Of a stretch of 5,510 bases of DNA, positions 1 through 5,510 are shown in pieces; within the stretch, counting starts at the first letter, position 1, and the number at the start of each line of letters is the position of its first letter. Location: contig CAZYWK010000142.1 of assembly GCA_964651825.1 (NCBI GenBank), positions 1-5,510 on the forward strand. The letters are read 5' to 3'. Source of the stretch: Sva-07 sp964651825 (GTDB taxonomy: Bacteria; Actinomycetota; Acidimicrobiia; Acidimicrobiales; Ilumatobacteraceae). Both the position numbers and the translations under genes were made by a program. Under the pieces are notes generated by a model that was not told where the DNA came from, ran no database searches, and was given only the letters and a program-made list of their open reading frames with translations.

Positions 1-52
1 GCTCGCTTCGACGCCGTCGATCGACGTCAGCACCTCGATGCGCGGACGCCAC
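1..52. other. Possible edge fragment of a neighbouring gene, strand undecided
   Basis: This stretch reads as coding-like DNA, with G/C-rich third positions, in two directions, and too little is present to choose. On the - strand a frame opens with GTG at 33-31 and runs off the left edge as VLTSIDGVEAS, which would be the start of a divergent gene. On the + strand a frame entering from the left edge reads ASTPSIDVSTSMRGRH and stops at TAG 53-55, which would be the end of an upstream gene 10 bases before the hydrolase start at 66. The - strand peptide looks more like a folded protein, but it has no Shine-Dalgarno sequence and no clear promoter -10 element before its GTG. No function can be inferred. 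Confidence 0.2.
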
Positions 53-58
53 TAGTGT
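53..58 (+). promoter_or_regulatory. Candidate -10 element for a leaderless dienelactone hydrolase transcript
   Basis: TAGTGT fits the actinobacterial TANNNT -10 pattern. It ends seven bases before the ATG at 66, so the expected transcription start falls at or next to the start codon. This agrees with the lack of a Shine-Dalgarno sequence there. No convincing -35 hexamer is visible at the usual distance. The element lies in the 8-base palindrome CACTAGTG (50-57). The - strand gene at 5469 has the same element-to-ATG spacing. A six-base degenerate motif can occur by chance, so this is a proposal only. Confidence 0.4.
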
Positions 59-65
59 CAACGGG

Positions 66-770
66 ATGGCTGACGCGACAGGAGAACTCGTCGACTTTCC
101 GAGCAATGGTGCGGGCGCATCGGGATACCTCGCCGTCCCCGAGGGCGGGTCCGGGCCCGGGGTGATCGTGGTGCAGGAGTGGTGGGGCCTCGACTCCGGG
201 ATCAAGGAGATGGCCGACCGTCTCGCCGCCGAGGGGTTCGTGGCGTTGGCGCCCGACCTGTACCACGGCGAGCTCGCCGGGCACACCGAGATGGACCGGG
301 CCAGCGAGCTGATGCAGGCCATGCCGATGGATCGTGCGGCGCGCGACATGAGCGGCGCGGTCGACTTCCTCGCCGACCACGCGGCCACCACCGGCGACGG
401 CATCGGCGTGATGGGCTTCTGCATGGGCGGCATGCTCACGTTCGTCCTCGCCGCCGAGCGGCCCGACAAGGTGAAGGCGATCGTGCCGTTCTACGGCTTC
501 CCGTCCGGTGACGGGCAACCCGACTACTCGAAAATCGAGGCGGCGATCCAGGGCCACATGGCCGAACACGACGACTTCTTCGGCCCCGAGGCCGCCCGCG
601 CGCTCGAAGCGACGCTGAAGGAGCTCGGCAAGAACGTGAGCATCACCGTGCACGAGGGCACCGGCCACGCGTTCATGGCGCCCCACAACGCACTCGGCAC
701 CCGCGACGACGAGGCCTACGCCCGGATCTGGCCCCAGGCGATCGGGTTCCTCCACGAGCACCTCGGTTGA
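66..770 (+). CDS. Dienelactone hydrolase family protein (alpha/beta hydrolase)
   Basis: A 234-residue cytoplasmic alpha/beta hydrolase of the dienelactone hydrolase (DLH) family, close to the roughly 236 residues of characterised bacterial DLHs. Those enzymes open dienelactone to maleylacetate in chloroaromatic breakdown, but many family members act on other esters or lactones. The family triad is visible: nucleophile Cys119 in GFCMGG, acid Asp169 in AEHDD, and His201 in GTGHAF. Glu38 in QEWWG matches the Glu that holds the resting cysteine in family structures. LAPDLYHG (61-68) is also typical. There is no signal peptide or membrane segment. The ATG is the first start in its frame, which stays open to the window edge without an earlier ATG, GTG or TTG. 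No Shine-Dalgarno sequence precedes it. The HAD gene follows after 31 bases, probably in the same transcript. No chlorocatechol genes are nearby, so a housekeeping or detoxifying hydrolase is likelier than true DLH. The family call is firm; the substrate is unknown. Confidence 0.93.
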   Translation: MADATGELVDFPSNGAGASGYLAVPEGGSGPGVIVVQEWWGLDSGIKEMADRLAAEGFVALAPDLYHGELAGHTEMDRASELMQAMPMDRAARDMSGAVDFLADHAATTGDGIGVMGFCMGGMLTFVLAAERPDKVKAIVPFYGFPSGDGQPDYSKIEAAIQGHMAEHDDFFGPEAARALEATLKELGKNVSITVHEGTGHAFMAPHNALGTRDDEAYARIWPQAIGFLHEHLG

Positions 771-801
771 CCGGCGCGCCACCCTTGACCCGATCGATCC
801 G

Positions 802-1491
802 ATGACCTCCCGTCGCTTCGACGCCGTCCTGTTCGACGCGGGCGGCGTGCTCGTGCTGCCCGACCCGACGGTGCTCGGCCCACTGCTCGCGTACTACGGC
901 GGCGACCCGTCGATCGACGCGCACCGGCGCGCCCACTATGCCGGCATGTTGGCGAAGTCGAACGCCGGAGCGGTGGAGGCCGACTGGTACACGTACGACG
1001 AGGCCTACGTGCGCGCGGTCGGCGTCGAGGAGCGCGACGTGGTGGAAGCCGCGACGTTCCTCGGCATGACCCGCCACGCCCTGCTGTGGCGCTGGCCGAT
1101 CCCAGAGTCACGCGCCGCGCTCGACCGGCTCGCGGCCGCGGGCATTCCGATGGGTGTCGTGTCGAACGCCAGCGGGCAGATCGAAGCGGTGCTGGCGCGC
1201 GACGTCTGCCAGGTCGGTGACGGGCCACACGTGGCGATGCGGGTGATCGTCGACAGCGACGTGGTCGGCGTGGCCAAGCCCGACCCGACGATCTTCGACT
1301 ACGCCCTCGCGCACTTCGCTGAGCTCGAACGGTCACGCATCGCCTACGTCGGCGACTCGGTGATCATGGACGTCGCGTCGTCGAGCGCCGCCGGCCTCCA
1401 TCCGATCCTCGTCGACCCCTACGATGACCACCCTGCGGCCGGCTTCGAACGCATCCGCTCCCTGACCCAGTTCGCTGACGAGCTGTGTTGA
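802..1491 (+). CDS. HAD-superfamily hydrolase (haloacid dehalogenase-like, phosphatase type)
   Basis: A 229-residue cytoplasmic HAD hydrolase, expected to form a phospho-aspartyl intermediate on a small phosphorylated metabolite; dehalogenase activity is less likely. Motif I is FDAGGVL, with nucleophile Asp12. Motif II is Ser121 in VVSNAS, motif III is Lys159 in GVAKPDP, and motif IV is GDSVIMD with Asp185 and Asp190 for magnesium. About 100 mainly helical residues between motifs I and II fit a type C1 cap. The usual second Asp of motif I (DxD), the general acid/base, is Gly14 here. The same Asp-to-Gly change occurs in other HAD proteins, including the active E. coli phosphatase YihX, so it does not prove inactivity. 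The start lies 31 bases after the upstream hydrolase stop, with no Shine-Dalgarno sequence and no clear promoter, so co-transcription is likely. The stop is one base from that of the convergent gene. Substrate unknown. Confidence 0.92.
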   Translation: MTSRRFDAVLFDAGGVLVLPDPTVLGPLLAYYGGDPSIDAHRRAHYAGMLAKSNAGAVEADWYTYDEAYVRAVGVEERDVVEAATFLGMTRHALLWRWPIPESRAALDRLAAAGIPMGVVSNASGQIEAVLARDVCQVGDGPHVAMRVIVDSDVVGVAKPDPTIFDYALAHFAELERSRIAYVGDSVIMDVASSSAAGLHPILVDPYDDHPAAGFERIRSLTQFADELC

Positions 1492-1492
1492 C

Positions 1493-3820
1493 TCAGCCCG
1501 AGTAGACCCTGCACGGCTGGCCGCGGAGGGCGCCACAGTCGGGGTACGACTCGGGCACGTCGATGCCGGGGACGACGGGGAGGACGACGCGGGAGGGGTA
1601 GTCGCCGCCGAGGGCGATCTGGACCTGCTCGCCGTCGGCGATCGTCTCGAACACCCACACGGCCCGGTTGCCGCCGGGCGCGTCGACCGAGATGCGGATC
1701 TGCGAGCCGGCCCGGAACACGTGGGCGAACGGGAAGATCTCGACGCGGGCGAGATCGAAGCCCTTGTCGCCGTCCGCGCCCGGGAGCGGCTCGGCGTCGG
1801 CTTCGAGGTGGGTCTGCACCGGGCGCAGCTCGCTGGAAGCGGCCTCGTCGAGCGCCCGCTGGCTGGCGCGGAGCCAACCCGACTGCACGTACATCTCCTG
1901 GCCGTCGGGCCGCACCTCGCTGACCGTGACCTCGAGGTCGGTGTCGGCCAGGTTGGAGCTCACCCACAGGTCGGCCGACGCCGAGCCCGCCATCACGACG
2001 GTCTCGGTGAGCGGCGCGGACAGGAACGCGGCCACCGTGCCCGGGGCCGGCTCCTGCCAGTCCCATGCCACGTCGGTGCGCCAGAGCGCGCTGCCGTCGC
2101 CCTCGTAGAACGTCGCCGGGATGCCGTCAGGCAGCGCCAGGTACTCGGCGCGGGAGTTGTCGGCCGGCGCCTCGTCGACCAGCGTGCCGTCGGGGCCGAG
2201 GTACCACGGCGTCGGTTCGAGGGTCGGGATCGGCCACGCGTCGAACGACTCGACGAAGCGGGGGAGCGGTGTCCGCGGGGCCGTGCCGTCGGCCGCCCCC
2301 TCCTCGAACAGCACCTGGATCGGCGGCTCGGACTCGAACTGGGCCAGCGCGTCGTCGTAGGTCATGCCCTCGAAGCGGTCGGGCGGCAGCTCGACCGAGT
2401 CGACCCCGTACAGCCCGCCGGCGAGGATGGGAACGATGCCCCGTGCCGCGGCCAGCGACGGCGTGCGCTTGCCGACGTACAGGTCGAGGAACTCGACGTA
2501 GCGGGGGAACACGCCGGGCCCGATCGACTCGGTATGCAGGCCGTTGACGAGCGACGCGTAGAAGTGGTCGGTGCCCGTGAACCGGTCGAGCATCACCGGG
2601 AAACGGCCGCCGGTCTGCTCGTCCTGCCAGGCGCCGGCGAGGAACGTCGGGACCTGGATCTGGTCGACGAACGTGGCCGGCGCGATCTCGTCGCCGAGCT
2701 CGTCGGAGTAGAACGGGTTGTCGCGGATCTCGGCCACGAGGTCGGGGTTCTGGAGGCGCAGCTCCTGGTTGGCGGCGCACTCCTCGTCGCCGTCGGCGAT
2801 GCGCTTCGCCGCCCACTCCTGACCCTCGGGAGCCGCCTGATCCATCCGCTCCTGCGTCCACTCGACGGCGAAGCCGGTGTTGAGCAGCCCACCGGGATAC
2901 AGGGTGGAGCGGTAGCTGTCGTCGAGCACCGACAGCGGGGTGATGGCGACGAGGTTCGGCGGCTGGGTCTGGGCGACGAACAGCTGGCTGATCCCCGGGT
3001 AGGAGATGCCGACCATGCCCACCTCGTTGTCCATCACCCACGGCTGCGCGGCGACCGCCTCGACCGCGTCGTAGCCGTCGAGGCTCTGGGCGTACTCGAA
3101 GAACCGGAACGAGCCGCCACTGCAACCGGTGCCGCGCATGTTGACGCCGACGTACGCGTAGCCGAGCGCGGTGAACAGATCCTTGAAGCCGCCGGCGTCG
3201 GGGTTGCTCGGCTCGTAGCCCGAGTACTCGACGACGGTGGGGTAGGGCCCGGCGTCGGCCGGGCCCGGCAATGCGACGTTCACACCGAGCGTCGTGCCGT
3301 CGCGGGTCTCGAGGTAACCGAACCCCTCGCCGATGGTCTGGCCGGTGTAGAACGACGCGTCGGGATGGTCGTCGCGCGACATCGCCTGCACCGGGCCGTC
3401 CTGGCCGTCGCCCGTCGCCACGATGTAGTCGACGCCGGAGTCCAGGCCGCGGAAGATCACGGCGCCGTTCGCGTCGGCGACGGTGCCCTGTCCGCTCGAT
3501 TCGTTGCCGTCGGCCGAGGTCGACTCGACGGAGATCTCCTCGCCGGGTTCGAGCCCGACGATCGTGAGCTGCTCGACGCCGGGGCGGACGTCGAGGTCGA
3601 TCGCCGGCAGCGACTCGGCCGTCGTGTCGACGGTGGAGTCGACCGTGTTCGGTGCGCTCGGTGTCGTCTCCGTCGGAGCGGTTGTGTCCGTACCATCGGT
3701 GATCGGCGTGGTCGCGCCACCGTCGGCTCCGTCGTCGGACGAGCAGGCGATCGTGGTGACGCCGAGCAGGCCCGTGACGGCGAGCGCGGTCAATCCATGA
3801 CGTCCGGTGTGTCCCCTCAT
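1493..3820 (-). CDS. CocE/NonD family serine hydrolase, lipoprotein (X-Pro dipeptidyl-peptidase S15-like)
   Basis: A 775-residue serine hydrolase of the CocE/NonD, X-Pro dipeptidyl-peptidase-like superfamily, whose members cleave esters, acyl groups or X-Pro peptides. Residues 1-25 form a lipoprotein signal ending in the lipobox TIA before Cys26, so the enzyme should be anchored outside the membrane. Residues 27-70 are a Thr/Ser/Pro/Asp-rich linker. Residues 75-140 look like a small beta-sandwich domain. The alpha/beta hydrolase core (about 155-450) has nucleophile Ser273 in GISYPG, probable acid Asp400 in AWQDEQTGG, probable His429 in NGLHTES, and Tyr202 in YSGY as a likely oxyanion-hole residue. 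A helical cap lies at about 300-390. Residues 560-750 match the jelly-roll C-terminal domain of this superfamily. Cys762 and Cys770 are placed to form a disulfide. The ATG gives a complete signal peptide; no Shine-Dalgarno sequence is seen. It lies 23 bases after the acyl-CoA dehydrogenase stop, so an operon is likely. The superfamily is firm; the substrate is unknown. Confidence 0.92.
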   Translation of the reverse strand: MRGHTGRHGLTALAVTGLLGVTTIACSSDDGADGGATTPITDGTDTTAPTETTPSAPNTVDSTVDTTAESLPAIDLDVRPGVEQLTIVGLEPGEEISVESTSADGNESSGQGTVADANGAVIFRGLDSGVDYIVATGDGQDGPVQAMSRDDHPDASFYTGQTIGEGFGYLETRDGTTLGVNVALPGPADAGPYPTVVEYSGYEPSNPDAGGFKDLFTALGYAYVGVNMRGTGCSGGSFRFFEYAQSLDGYDAVEAVAAQPWVMDNEVGMVGISYPGISQLFVAQTQPPNLVAITPLSVLDDSYRSTLYPGGLLNTGFAVEWTQERMDQAAPEGQEWAAKRIADGDEECAANQELRLQNPDLVAEIRDNPFYSDELGDEIAPATFVDQIQVPTFLAGAWQDEQTGGRFPVMLDRFTGTDHFYASLVNGLHTESIGPGVFPRYVEFLDLYVGKRTPSLAAARGIVPILAGGLYGVDSVELPPDRFEGMTYDDALAQFESEPPIQVLFEEGAADGTAPRTPLPRFVESFDAWPIPTLEPTPWYLGPDGTLVDEAPADNSRAEYLALPDGIPATFYEGDGSALWRTDVAWDWQEPAPGTVAAFLSAPLTETVVMAGSASADLWVSSNLADTDLEVTVSEVRPDGQEMYVQSGWLRASQRALDEAASSELRPVQTHLEADAEPLPGADGDKGFDLARVEIFPFAHVFRAGSQIRISVDAPGGNRAVWVFETIADGEQVQIALGGDYPSRVVLPVVPGIDVPESYPDCGALRGQPCRVYSG
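3658..3745 (-). other. Low-complexity Thr/Ser/Pro-rich linker after the lipobox
   Basis: Residues 26-54 of the CocE-type hydrolase are encoded here, and the low-complexity stretch continues to about residue 70. The segment is rich in Thr, Asp, Ser, Pro and Gly, with almost no large hydrophobic residues. Such segments commonly space actinobacterial lipoprotein domains away from the membrane and cell wall. It is not a perfect DNA tandem repeat. Confidence 0.7.
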
Positions 3821-3843
3821 GGGGGCATCATGTCAGGCTGGTG
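3821..3843 (-). other. Short gap between acyl-CoA dehydrogenase and lipoprotein hydrolase genes
   Basis: This 23-base spacer has no terminator-like hairpin and no Shine-Dalgarno sequence. Read on the - strand, CATGAT lies six bases before the lipoprotein ATG and partly resembles a -10 element, but it lacks the first T of TANNNT. An out-of-frame ATG lies eight bases before the annotated start and stops after three codons. The simplest reading is read-through transcription from the upstream gene. Confidence 0.5.
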
Positions 3844-5469
3844 TCACCCCAACTGGCGCGCGATGACCTTCAGGCAGAGCGTCTCGTCGGCGCCTTCGAA
3901 GATCGACAGGACGCGGGCGTCGACGAACAGGCGGCTGACGGCGAACTCCTCGGCGTAGCCCATGCCGCCGTGGATCTGCATCGCCTCCCGGCTCACCCAC
4001 TCCGCGGCTTTGCACACGTAGGCCTTGACCATCGAGGCCTCGGTCGCGCCCTCGCCCTTCGCCATCAGCATCGCCACCTGGTACGCGAACTGCCGGGCGC
4101 CCTGGATCAGGATCACCATGCGGCCGAGCTTGGCCTGGGTGAGCTGGTACTCGGCGATGGGCTGGCCGAACACGTGGCGATGCTCGGCGTACTCGACGGC
4201 GGCCTCGTAGGCGGCCTGCATCACGCCGATCGCCCGCGCCGCGGTCTGGAGGCGGCCGTTCTCGAAGCCGGCCATCTGGAAGTAGAAGCCCTTGCCGAGG
4301 CCCTCTTCGCCGCCGATCTGGTTGGCGGCCGGCACCCACCAGTTCTCCAGGGCGATCTCGTAGGAGTGCATGCCGCGGTAGCCGATCGTGTCGATCGGGC
4401 GGCCTTCCATCCGGCCGACCGACCCGTCGCCGCGGTCCTGGGTGAGGACGAAGCCGTGGCTGTCGCCGCGCTCCTTGGGGACGATGAACAGCGACAGGCC
4501 GCGGTGTGCCTTCGAGCGGTCGGGGTCGGTGCGGGCCAGCAGCGTGAGCGCGTCGGCGCGGGCGCCGAACGTGCACCAGGTCTTCACACCGTTGATCACC
4601 CACCCGTCGGCGCCGTCCGGCCCGGGCGCCGGGGCCGCGGTGACCGTGATGCCGGCGACGTCGCTGCCGAAGTCGGGTTCGGTGACCGCGACCGCGGGCA
4701 TCACCTCGGCGGTGGCCAGCTTCGGGAGCCACTCGAGCTTCTGCTCCTCGGTGCCGCCCTTCACCAGGGCGCGGGTGAGGATCTCCGGCCGCGTGATGAG
4801 CGAGCCGCCGATGCCCAGGCTGGCCTTCGACAGCTCCTCGGTGGCGGCGACCATCGCGATGTACTCCGAGTCGCCGCCCTCGCTGTAGCCGCCGTACTCG
4901 GCGGGCACGCTCAGGCCGAACGCGCCCAGTTCGGCGAGCCCGGTGACGATCTCCTCGGGGACGTCGCCGTTGGTGCGGTGGACGTGCTCGGCGTGCGGCG
5001 CGATGACGTTGCGGGCGAACGAGGCGAACGTGTCGGCCACCATCTCCATCTCGCTGTCGAGGTGTCGCGGGCCGGGCGTGTCGGCCAACGAGGCGACGAA
5101 GGCCGGATCGCGGAACGTCGTGACGAACGCCCGGGCGCCCCCGAGCGGGTCGATCTCGGAACCCCACGTGTCCTCGCGGCCGTACACCTTCGCCGAGAGC
5201 TCATGGAGCATGTCGGCGGCGAAGGCACAGGTGATCCGCGCCTCGACGTCACCCTTCGAGCCGTAGTCGAGCAGCGCTTTGGCGGTCGCGACACCTGAGG
5301 CGGCGTGGGCGAGGTCGTAGGCGAAGACCTGGTTGGCGTCGGGGCCGCCGAGCTCGACCAGCCGCTTGATCGCCCGGCCGACGATGCCGTCGGCGAACTC
5401 GATCGCATCCGCGGCGCCGGCGATATCAGGGGCGGCGATCGTGGCCGCACTCTCGTTCTGCGTCGTCAT
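3844..5469 (-). CDS. Acyl-CoA dehydrogenase with N-terminal extension, (2S)-methylsuccinyl-CoA dehydrogenase-like
   Basis: A 541-residue FAD enzyme, against about 380-400 for ordinary acyl-CoA dehydrogenases; the extra length is an alpha-helical N-terminal region (about 1-135). The dehydrogenase core follows. Residues 261-273 resemble the family signature around TEPDFGSD, but Phe267 replaces the usual small residue. The second signature, from QIHGGMGY to Asp517, fits fully. Glu525 in IFEGAD sits where the catalytic base of short- and medium-chain enzymes lies. The extension plus ARTDP, HRGLS, GYRGM, the QTAARAIGV block (408-416) and DARVLSIFEGA recall (2S)-methylsuccinyl-CoA dehydrogenase (Mcd). 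Mcd oxidises methylsuccinyl-CoA to mesaconyl-CoA in the ethylmalonyl-CoA pathway. This resemblance is from memory, and no partner genes (crotonyl-CoA carboxylase/reductase, mutases, lyases) are visible. The alternative is an actinobacterial acyl-CoA dehydrogenase with another branched substrate. The ATG at 5469 has a candidate promoter just upstream. The family call is about 0.97 sure, Mcd about 0.6. Confidence 0.93.
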   Translation of the reverse strand: MTTQNESAATIAAPDIAGAADAIEFADGIVGRAIKRLVELGGPDANQVFAYDLAHAASGVATAKALLDYGSKGDVEARITCAFAADMLHELSAKVYGREDTWGSEIDPLGGARAFVTTFRDPAFVASLADTPGPRHLDSEMEMVADTFASFARNVIAPHAEHVHRTNGDVPEEIVTGLAELGAFGLSVPAEYGGYSEGGDSEYIAMVAATEELSKASLGIGGSLITRPEILTRALVKGGTEEQKLEWLPKLATAEVMPAVAVTEPDFGSDVAGITVTAAPAPGPDGADGWVINGVKTWCTFGARADALTLLARTDPDRSKAHRGLSLFIVPKERGDSHGFVLTQDRGDGSVGRMEGRPIDTIGYRGMHSYEIALENWWVPAANQIGGEEGLGKGFYFQMAGFENGRLQTAARAIGVMQAAYEAAVEYAEHRHVFGQPIAEYQLTQAKLGRMVILIQGARQFAYQVAMLMAKGEGATEASMVKAYVCKAAEWVSREAMQIHGGMGYAEEFAVSRLFVDARVLSIFEGADETLCLKVIARQLG

Positions 5470-5476
5470 GGCCGCG

Positions 5477-5482
5477 ACGTTA
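5477..5482 (-). promoter_or_regulatory. Candidate -10 element for a leaderless acyl-CoA dehydrogenase transcript
   Basis: On the - strand TAACGT fits TANNNT and is followed by exactly seven bases (CGCGGCC) before the ATG at 5469. No Shine-Dalgarno sequence is present, which fits a leaderless mRNA. At a 17-base spacing the upstream hexamer is AGGACC (5505-5500), only a weak match to TTGACA. The element overlaps the palindrome at 5481-5492 by two bases. It would drive the dehydrogenase and probably the lipoprotein gene after it. Confidence 0.45.
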
Positions 5483-5492
5483 CCGGCCGGTA
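5481..5492. promoter_or_regulatory. 12-base perfect palindrome, candidate operator
   Basis: TACCGGCCGGTA is its own reverse complement over all 12 bases; symmetry stops at the next base on each side. It overlaps the candidate -10 element and lies between it and the weak -35, where a dimeric repressor such as a TetR- or GntR-type protein could block polymerase. A second, odd-length palindrome, GGACGGTCC, lies at 5496-5504. GC-rich palindromes of this size do arise by chance in such genomes, and no regulator gene is present in the window. Confidence 0.35.
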
Positions 5493-5510
5493 TTCGGACG
5501 GTCCTTTTCC

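Noticed and set aside
3..18. A 16-base exact repeat of 3-18 at 813-828 (TCGCTTCGACGCCGTC).
   Set aside because: The second copy encodes ordinary HAD sequence (RRFDAV), and a shared run of this length is plausible by chance between GC-rich coding segments. There is no third copy or structure to suggest an attachment site or mobile-element end.
57..62. TTGACA on the - strand, a perfect -35 hexamer.
   Set aside because: No -10-like hexamer lies at 16-18 bases downstream on that strand, so it cannot be supported as a promoter on its own.
27..782. A 251-codon open frame on the - strand opposite the dienelactone hydrolase gene.
   Set aside because: No recognisable family in its translation, while the + strand frame carries a full Cys-Asp-His triad.
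1491..1503. A small inverted repeat (ACTC/GAGT with a 5-base loop) at the convergent junction, considered as a terminator.
   Set aside because: A four-base-pair stem with no U-tract on either strand is too weak to call an intrinsic terminator.
1721..3958. A 745-codon open frame on the + strand opposite the lipoprotein hydrolase gene.
   Set aside because: Its translation is a monotonous Arg/Gly/Ala/Val/Asp/Glu-rich string with no recognisable domain, typical of the antisense shadow of a GC-rich gene. The - strand frame has a signal peptide, lipobox and catalytic motifs.
3833..5167. A 444-codon Arg-rich frame on the - strand overlapping the dehydrogenase gene in another frame.
   Set aside because: An Arg/Gly/Pro-dominated translation with no fold signal is the usual frame-shifted product of GC-rich coding DNA. 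The real frame is continuous, so no frameshift is needed.
3841..5298. A 485-codon open frame on the + strand opposite the acyl-CoA dehydrogenase gene.
   Set aside because: Low-information His/Val/Arg/Gly-rich composition with no motif; the - strand carries clear acyl-CoA dehydrogenase signatures across the same DNA.
1..5510. A search by eye for CRISPR repeats, tRNA or rRNA genes, transposase or integrase genes, riboswitches, toxin-antitoxin pairs and defence genes.
   Set aside because: Nearly all of the window is four intact metabolic-type genes; the longest gap inside it is 31 bases and nothing of these classes is visible.

Overview
The window is high-GC, about 97% coding, and contains four intact genes in two convergent pairs. 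Strong G/C preference at third codon positions, near-absence of Shine-Dalgarno sequences, possible leaderless starts and the protein families present all suggest a high-GC actinobacterium. The gene styles look like the Acidimicrobiia/Ilumatobacter group, but that placement is a guess from general resemblance.

Layout, left to right. Bases 1-65 hold a possible edge fragment of a neighbouring gene and a candidate promoter. On the + strand follow a dienelactone hydrolase-family alpha/beta hydrolase (66-770) and, 31 bases later, a HAD-superfamily hydrolase (802-1491). They probably form one transcript. On the - strand, read from the right edge inward, come an N-terminally extended acyl-CoA dehydrogenase resembling (2S)-methylsuccinyl-CoA dehydrogenase (5469-3844) and, 23 bases later, a CocE/NonD-type serine hydrolase made as a lipoprotein (3820-1493). 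The two transcription units meet tail to tail, with one base between the stop codons at 1491 and 1493.

Three of the four genes look like cytoplasmic enzymes of general carbon metabolism: a Cys-His-Asp hydrolase, a small-molecule phosphatase-like protein and a flavin-dependent acyl-CoA oxidation step. The fourth is a membrane-anchored extracytoplasmic esterase/amidase/peptidase-like enzyme. No single pathway linking all four can be read from the window. If the dehydrogenase is a true methylsuccinyl-CoA dehydrogenase, the organism may run the ethylmalonyl-CoA pathway, but none of that pathway's other genes are visible.

I found no RNA gene, mobile element, CRISPR array, toxin-antitoxin or defence module, and no evidence of a novel system. 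The points most worth a second look are the identity of the extended dehydrogenase, a 12-base palindrome overlapping its candidate promoter, the matching leaderless-style promoters of the two outer genes, and the one-base convergent junction.
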